Shown here: piece after piece, positions 6,303 through 10,407 of the stretch
Position numbering within the stretch: the stretch's first letter is position 1
Layout of the letters: each line of letters begins with the position of its first letter
NCBI GenBank assembly: GCA_022451835.1
Contig: JAKUNX010000057.1
Location: 1-10,407 of the forward strand
Origin: Candidatus Poseidoniaceae archaeon
GTDB lineage: Archaea > Thermoplasmatota > Poseidoniia > Poseidoniales > Poseidoniaceae
Direction of reading: 5' to 3'
DNA: 10,407 nucleotides
Notes under the pieces: model-generated
Databases searched by the model: none
Seen by the model: only the letters and a program-made list of their open reading frames with translations
What the model was told of the DNA's origin: nothing
Program-made: the position numbers and the translations under genes

Positions 6303-9300
6303 ATGGAATATCGAGGCGGAGTTTTTGCAATCATCGCCTTGCTATTATTATCATTGTTACCGTTGACGGTATCAGCGGATTCTGACGGGGATGGTATTGG
6401 AGATTCTACAGACGATTGTATTTGGTCTGCAGGGACTTCTTCTATTGACAAAACCGGTTGCCCAGATAGTGATGGTGATGGCATTTCGGATTTCAATGAC
6501 CCTTGGACTACACCAAATCCTGACTTCCAGGCTGAGCAAATAATCAGCTCTAATGAAGATTACAATGATGTCGAATATTCTGGTGATGGAAGTATGGTAG
6601 TAACCGGGTCGGATGACGATTTTATCCGTATTTGGAACTCAACAACATTTGTCAACCTACGTTCTGCGAATCTAGGTTCAAATGTTAATTCTGTTGCATT
6701 TTCACCGGATAACAACTATGTTGCTGCTGGAGTTAATGACGATACTGTCCATATTTTTGATGCTAGTACAATGACAAGTTTACACAATGCAATAAGCGTC
6801 AGTGTAGGGGGCAGTGAAAGAGTAAATGATGTCGAGTTCTCACCAGATAGTAACCTCTTAGCAGTATCAATTGGCAGATCTGGTAATTCTGGAACAAATG
6901 GTGTAGTCGCCTTTATTAATGTGTCAACTGGTAATTTCTTTAGTTCGGGAATTAACCCTGGAGGCGAGGATCGGTTTTATGATAGTGCCTTTTCACCTGA
7001 TGGTAATTTTATTGCTGTAGGCAGTGAAGGTGACTGGTATATTTCAGAAATGAGTACAGGAAATACTGTTGAGGCTATTACTACTCCTCCAGATTCCGTT
7101 AACGCAATTGCATGGTCTCCTGATGGCAATTACATTGTAATGTGTGGTGCATATGAGTCAAATGGAGCAAGAGTCCAAGTTCATGAATATGATGGTACTA
7201 GTTGGCCAATTATTTGGGAAGTACCAACTTCAACCTCTTGTTCATCAATAGATTTTTCACCCGATGGTTCAAAATTTGTTGTCGGGTTGTTTTGGTATGA
7301 AGCAGACGGTGCTACTGCGAAAATCTATGAGACTGTGACCAGCCAACTAGTCGATGCATTCTCTGGACCAAGACCAAATAATTGTGCTGGATCTAATAAC
7401 AATCAGTGTGGACAAATAGATGGTGTTTCATGGCATCCAGATGGAAGTAAAATTGTAACATCTCACACAAGAAATGATGAGGGTGTTTACTTTTGGCTTG
7501 CTGATGTTGATGAAGATAATGATGGATACAATACTACAGATCAAGGTGATGGTGTTGTTGATGCTTTTCCAACTGATGGTAGCCAATGGAATGATTCTGA
7601 TGGTGATGGATATGGAGATAATCCAGACCCTGCTACAACTCCTGATGCTTGTATTAGCCAATTTGGTACCTCAAGTGTAGACAGGTATGGCTGCCCAGAT
7701 GCTGATGGAGATGGGTGGTCTGATGATGGCGACTGGGCCCCTAATGATCCTGAACAATGGAAAGATAGTGATGGAGACGGATATGGTGATGAATATTATT
7801 TCGAAGTAGTCAATACATTCTTCCACGTAAATCAACGTGGCGATGCTTTTCCAAACAACCCCACTCAATGGAACGATTCTGATAGCGATGGGTGGGGTGA
7901 CAATTACGCTGACCAATCATGGGATGAAAACAGAAGTGCATCATGGCCAGGAATTATTATCGTTGGAGCTACTGAAATCGATAAGTTCCCTCTAGACCAT
8001 TATCAGTGGATAGACACTGATGGAGACTGGTGGGGCGACAATCAAGTTGGTGATGACGCAGATGCCTGTCCGAATTTATTTGGCAACTCGACCGCTGATA
8101 GATATGGCTGCCCTGATACTGACGGCGATTCTTACTCTGACCCTACTGCAAATTGGGGGCCAGTTTCGAGTACCGGTTACTGCCAAGCAGATGGCTTACC
8201 GCTTGACCCAACACAATGGTGTGACAAAGATGGAGATGGATATGGTGAAAACCCAGAGGGCAACTCCCCAGATGAGTGTCCTGATGAATCAGGCTCCTCT
8301 ACTATCGATAGAATTGGTTGTTTAGATACCGATGGAGATGGATATTCAGACCAGGGCGATCCGTTTCCTAATGATAATACTCAATGGGAGAATAGAGATG
8401 GTGATTCATTAGATTGTGGCGGAGATAATCAGTCAGGTAATAACCCGGATGTTTTTCCCGACGATAATACTCAATGCAAAGATACTGATGGGGATGGTTA
8501 TGGTGATAACGCTGCAGGAAATAATGGAGATGCATTCAAATTTGACCCAACACAATGGTCTGACTTTGATGGAGACGGTTTCGGAGATAATAACGGAACT
8601 GGCTCGATAAATGGGGATATTTGCCCTACTCAACCAGGTAACTCTGCCAATCCAATTTCTCGAGGATGCCCCGATAGCGACGGTGACGGTTTTGTTGATC
8701 CAGAGGACGCTTTTCCACAGAATCCTCTACAATGGGCTGACAGTGACGGTGATGGTTATGGCGATGAAGTAGACAAGCCTGGTGGAGATGACTGTATAGA
8801 TACATTTGGCACATCAAACGAAAATAATCGATATGGTTGTGTTGATACCGATAGTGATGGCTGGGCTGATGTTGATGATGAATTCCCAAATGATGGTGAA
8901 CAGTGGAAAGATACCGATGGTGATGGTTATGGCGATAATTACCTATGGACAGTAACTTTTGTTGAAGACTTAGATGATAATCAAAGAATTATCGAATTAC
9001 GTGAGCAGAGAGGTGACGCTTTTCCATTACAACCTGATGAATGGAGTGACCAAGATGGTGATGGATATGGTGATAATTTAAGTGATGACTTCCCATTGGA
9101 AATTACTCAATGGAGTGATTTTGATGGTGATGGATATGGTGATAATTTCACCAGTGGAGCCCACCAACCAGATGATTGTATACAAGTGCCTGGTACATCA
9201 TATAGAGATGTATTTGGTTGTATTGATACGGATAACGATGGAACCAGTGATACTTCTGATCCATGCCCATATGATCCTGACATTTTCGAGGGGAAAATAA

Positions 9301-9707
9301 GTTCTGTAGTCTGCAAGATTACTGAACCACAACAAGACGGTGAGACCGAATCTGATTCTACCAGCGCTAGTATTGAGCCAACTCTAGTATACCTTGGGAT
9401 TTCAATAGTGATTCTTTTGTCAGTAATAATCGTTGCACAATTCTCTAAAACCTTAGCAAAGAAAAAGGCTAAACAAGAAAAATTAGAGGAAGCAATGGTA
9501 AATTCTGCATTTTCTGAAGAAGATGAAAGAAGAACTGCTTGGATTGATTTCTATGTCGCTAATGGCCAATTAGATGAAGCTAAAGCATTAGGATGGATAG
9601 AAGAAAACCCTGCTGAATTACCACAATGGAAACAGTTTGAAATTCAACAACAAGAAGAACAAGATGCGGCAATACCAGATATGGTTAACCTTGATGACAT
9701 CTTATGA
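6303..9707 (+). CDS. Secreted, membrane-anchored beta-propeller / thrombospondin type 3-like calcium-binding repeat protein
   Basis: This 1134-residue type I membrane protein starts with a Sec signal peptide (likely cleavage VSA25/D26). One TSP3-like module follows (26-66), then a seven-bladed WD40-like propeller (about 90-401) marked by seven FSPDG-type motifs at 92, 133, 179, 230, 271, 318 and 377. A long repeat array (about 401-985) comes next, with DxDGDGYGDN calcium loops and paired cysteines. A membrane helix (about 1026-1046) precedes a basic stop-transfer KTLAKKKAK and a roughly 80-residue acidic cytoplasmic tail with WIDFYVANGQLDEAKALGW. The acidic loops should bind calcium and make a stiff extracellular stalk; the propeller is probably a binding platform. 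Substrate and role are unknown: adhesion, surface layer or sensing are all possible. The gene has no strong Shine-Dalgarno site, and it overlaps the convergent hydrolase by 6 bp. Confidence 0.88.
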   Translation: MEYRGGVFAIIALLLLSLLPLTVSADSDGDGIGDSTDDCIWSAGTSSIDKTGCPDSDGDGISDFNDPWTTPNPDFQAEQIISSNEDYNDVEYSGDGSMVVTGSDDDFIRIWNSTTFVNLRSANLGSNVNSVAFSPDNNYVAAGVNDDTVHIFDASTMTSLHNAISVSVGGSERVNDVEFSPDSNLLAVSIGRSGNSGTNGVVAFINVSTGNFFSSGINPGGEDRFYDSAFSPDGNFIAVGSEGDWYISEMSTGNTVEAITTPPDSVNAIAWSPDGNYIVMCGAYESNGARVQVHEYDGTSWPIIWEVPTSTSCSSIDFSPDGSKFVVGLFWYEADGATAKIYETVTSQLVDAFSGPRPNNCAGSNNNQCGQIDGVSWHPDGSKIVTSHTRNDEGVYFWLADVDEDNDGYNTTDQGDGVVDAFPTDGSQWNDSDGDGYGDNPDPATTPDACISQFGTSSVDRYGCPDADGDGWSDDGDWAPNDPEQWKDSDGDGYGDEYYFEVVNTFFHVNQRGDAFPNNPTQWNDSDSDGWGDNYADQSWDENRSASWPGIIIVGATEIDKFPLDHYQWIDTDGDWWGDNQVGDDADACPNLFGNSTADRYGCPDTDGDSYSDPTANWGPVSSTGYCQADGLPLDPTQWCDKDGDGYGENPEGNSPDECPDESGSSTIDRIGCLDTDGDGYSDQGDPFPNDNTQWENRDGDSLDCGGDNQSGNNPDVFPDDNTQCKDTDGDGYGDNAAGNNGDAFKFDPTQWSDFDGDGFGDNNGTGSINGDICPTQPGNSANPISRGCPDSDGDGFVDPEDAFPQNPLQWADSDGDGYGDEVDKPGGDDCIDTFGTSNENNRYGCVDTDSDGWADVDDEFPNDGEQWKDTDGDGYGDNYLWTVTFVEDLDDNQRIIELREQRGDAFPLQPDEWSDQDGDGYGDNLSDDFPLEITQWSDFDGDGYGDNFTSGAHQPDDCIQVPGTSYRDVFGCIDTDNDGTSDTSDPCPYDPDIFEGKISSVVCKITEPQQDGETESDSTSASIEPTLVYLGISIVILLSVIIVAQFSKTLAKKKAKQEKLEEAMVNSAFSEEDERRTAWIDFYVANGQLDEAKALGWIEENPAELPQWKQFEIQQQEEQDAAIPDMVNLDDIL
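6570..7505 (+). repeat. Seven beta-propeller (WD40/YVTN-like) blades
   Basis: Seven diverged copies of about 40-50 codons carry the blade pattern aromatic-S-P-D-G-S/N followed by a small-hydrophobic strand, and several end in an I-W/F-N/D-x-S/T-T element (for example IWNSTT, IFDAST, INVST). The copies differ strongly at DNA level, so the propeller is old. The spacing between the FSPDG motifs varies from about 41 to 59 residues because of loop insertions. Confidence 0.75.
7503..9257 (+). repeat. TSP3-like calcium-binding repeat array
   Basis: Two module types alternate. The first is FPxDxxQWxDxDGDGYGDN, about twelve copies, starting near residues 422, 480, 516, 562, 632, 688, 718, 746, 804, 861, 907 and 930. 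The second is DxCxxxxGTSxxDRYGCxDxDGDGxxD, six copies near 448, 587, 657, 772, 829 and 958, plus one copy before the propeller at 37. The cysteine pair in the second type probably forms a disulfide outside the cell. The aspartates at alternate positions fit EF-hand-like calcium loops of the thrombospondin type 3 kind. Copy 688 has a disrupted loop, and copy 718 has C in place of the conserved W. Confidence 0.85.
9041..9148 (+). repeat. Near-identical 69-bp tandem duplication within the TSP3-like array
   Basis: A 26-nt stretch is identical at 9054-9079 and 9123-9148, and ATGGAGTGA precedes it by 5 nt in both copies (9041 and 9110). The period is 69 bp, or 23 residues. The other modules differ at many third positions, so this pair is the youngest duplication or has been recently homogenised. 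Confidence 0.7.
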
Positions 9708-10407
9708 ATTTCTTGCTTTCTGTCTTTTGGCTTTTTTTGATAAGTCGTCGTCGAATGATAAAAACGGCAAACTATTCCATTCTACTTCATTGTCTATTGA
9801 ATTTAGTGCCTCGTTATTTGCCATTAAATCAACTAATTTTAGTGTAGTTGGGATAGAGCCATCAGATAACTCGTACTGATGACCAGGCAGAACTATCCAA
9901 TTATCTTCAACCTCAAGTAAAATATCTCGCAAGTATAACAAAGATTGACGCTGCTTATCTTGGCTTCCACCAAACAAATCAGTTCTTCCACAACGACCTA
10001 GAAACAAACAATCACCGGTAATCACCAATCCATTACCAATTATTGTTACATGGCCAGGCGTATGGCCAGGTGTACAGTGAATAGTGAAATCCATCGCACC
10101 AAATGGTTGTGTGATTTCGGTAAATTCTTGGTGTTGCCACCAACTAATTCCATCAAACTTGTAACCTCTTTCTTGCTCCAAGATGTGGCATCTAATTGAA
10201 ACATTATCGGATGAGATATTTACTAACTCTTCAACCCCTTTGACATGATCCCAATGGCTATGGGTGAGCCAAATCTCACTTAACTGGAAATCATGTAAAC
10301 GACAGAAATCATACCAATATTCTCCATCAAATGGGTCGACAATGCATGCTTTTTTGGTAGATTTACATACAAATAGGTGATTCTAGTTATCCCATGGACC
10401 TAAGTGT
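9702..10407 (-). CDS. Metallo-beta-lactamase-fold hydrolase (glyoxalase II-like), interrupted by an in-frame TAG and cut by the window edge
   Basis: The frame carries the metal-binding signature of the MBL superfamily: HSHWDH (10262-10245), the GH of CTPGHTPGHV (histidine at 10064-10062), D in VITGDCLFLG (10013-10011) and H in VLPGHQY (9881-9879). LFLGRCGRTDLFGG is typical of glyoxalase II/YcbL-like thioester hydrolases, which cleave S-acyl thiols such as S-lactoylglutathione; the exact substrate is uncertain. Upstream of HSHWDH the frame reads back through KKACIVDPFDG to NHLFVC, then hits TAG (10385-10383), and beyond it reads HLGPWDN, a plausible N-terminus of the same protein. No ATG or GTG lies between the TAG and the catalytic motif. 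A TTG at 10181 would lose HSHWDH and is not a credible start. The gene is therefore a pseudogene, a base-call error or read through. The true start is beyond the window. Confidence 0.8.
9732..9738 (+). terminator. T-run after the propeller/TSP3 gene
   Basis: Seven consecutive T residues lie 25 nt after the stop codon, in a T-rich stretch. Archaeal termination commonly uses such oligo-T tracts without a hairpin. The tract is inside the convergent hydrolase gene, where it encodes lysine-rich residues on the other strand, so it may be coding composition only. Confidence 0.35.

Noticed and set aside
5981..6385. Open frame antisense to the STAND regulator N-terminus crossing into the propeller gene
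   Set aside because: Both covered genes have clear domains; the frame's product looks like a shadow with no family features.
7428..8889. Several open frames opposite or out of frame within the repeat gene (for example 7428-7661 minus, 8020-8325 plus, 8626-8889 minus)
   Set aside because: They are by-products of the GAT-GGN repeat composition, with low-complexity products and no motif.
7503..9257. Repeats as a CRISPR array or non-coding satellite
   Set aside because: The repeats keep one reading frame, differ mostly at synonymous positions and encode a coherent calcium-loop pattern with no unique spacers.
9702..10181. TTG at 10181 as the start of a complete 159-residue hydrolase
   Set aside because: It would drop the HSHWDH metal-binding motif, and the frame clearly continues upstream with family-like sequence.

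Overview
The window looks like an AT-rich, gene-dense piece of a marine archaeal genome. The best guess is a low-GC member of Marine Group II (Candidatus Poseidoniales, Thermoplasmatota). This rests on: a MarR-like winged helix fused to a STAND ATPase; a secreted, membrane-anchored protein built from a beta-propeller and many DxDGDGYGD calcium-binding repeats; very short intergenic gaps; and Shine-Dalgarno sequences at several starts. No marker gene settles the lineage, so this is an inference.

Layout. At the left edge is the C-terminal end of an MBOAT-type membrane O-acyltransferase (+). Converging on it is a two-gene unit (-), an IbaG/BolA-like protein followed by a CGFS monothiol glutaredoxin; the BolA stop codon overlaps the glutaredoxin ribosome binding site. 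Divergent from BolA is a Wzx-like flippase (+) that is split by one in-frame TGA. It runs 44 bp into the 3' end of a GT4-family glycosyltransferase (-), which lies 18 bp downstream of ribulose-phosphate 3-epimerase (-). The epimerase has a 27-codon upstream ORF with a Shine-Dalgarno sequence that ends in an ATGA overlap with the epimerase start. Divergent from it is thioredoxin (+), which converges with 2 bp to spare on the wHTH-STAND regulator (-). A 32-bp gap separates that regulator from the divergent 1134-residue propeller/TSP3-repeat protein (+). The right edge holds a metallo-beta-lactamase-fold hydrolase (-), whose reading frame is broken by an in-frame TAG just upstream of its catalytic half and continues off the window.

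Functional themes. One is surface glycan assembly (acyltransferase, flippase, glycosyltransferase). Another is thiol redox and Fe-S handling (Grx, BolA, thioredoxin, and possibly the glyoxalase II-like hydrolase). The third is a regulator sharing a tiny intergenic space with a large extracellular calcium-binding protein. The two in-frame nonsense codons, in otherwise well-preserved genes, are the oddest sequence feature; they could be base-call errors, real mutations or recoding. No RNA genes, CRISPR arrays or insertion sequences were seen, and no stretch longer than 300 bases lacks a gene.
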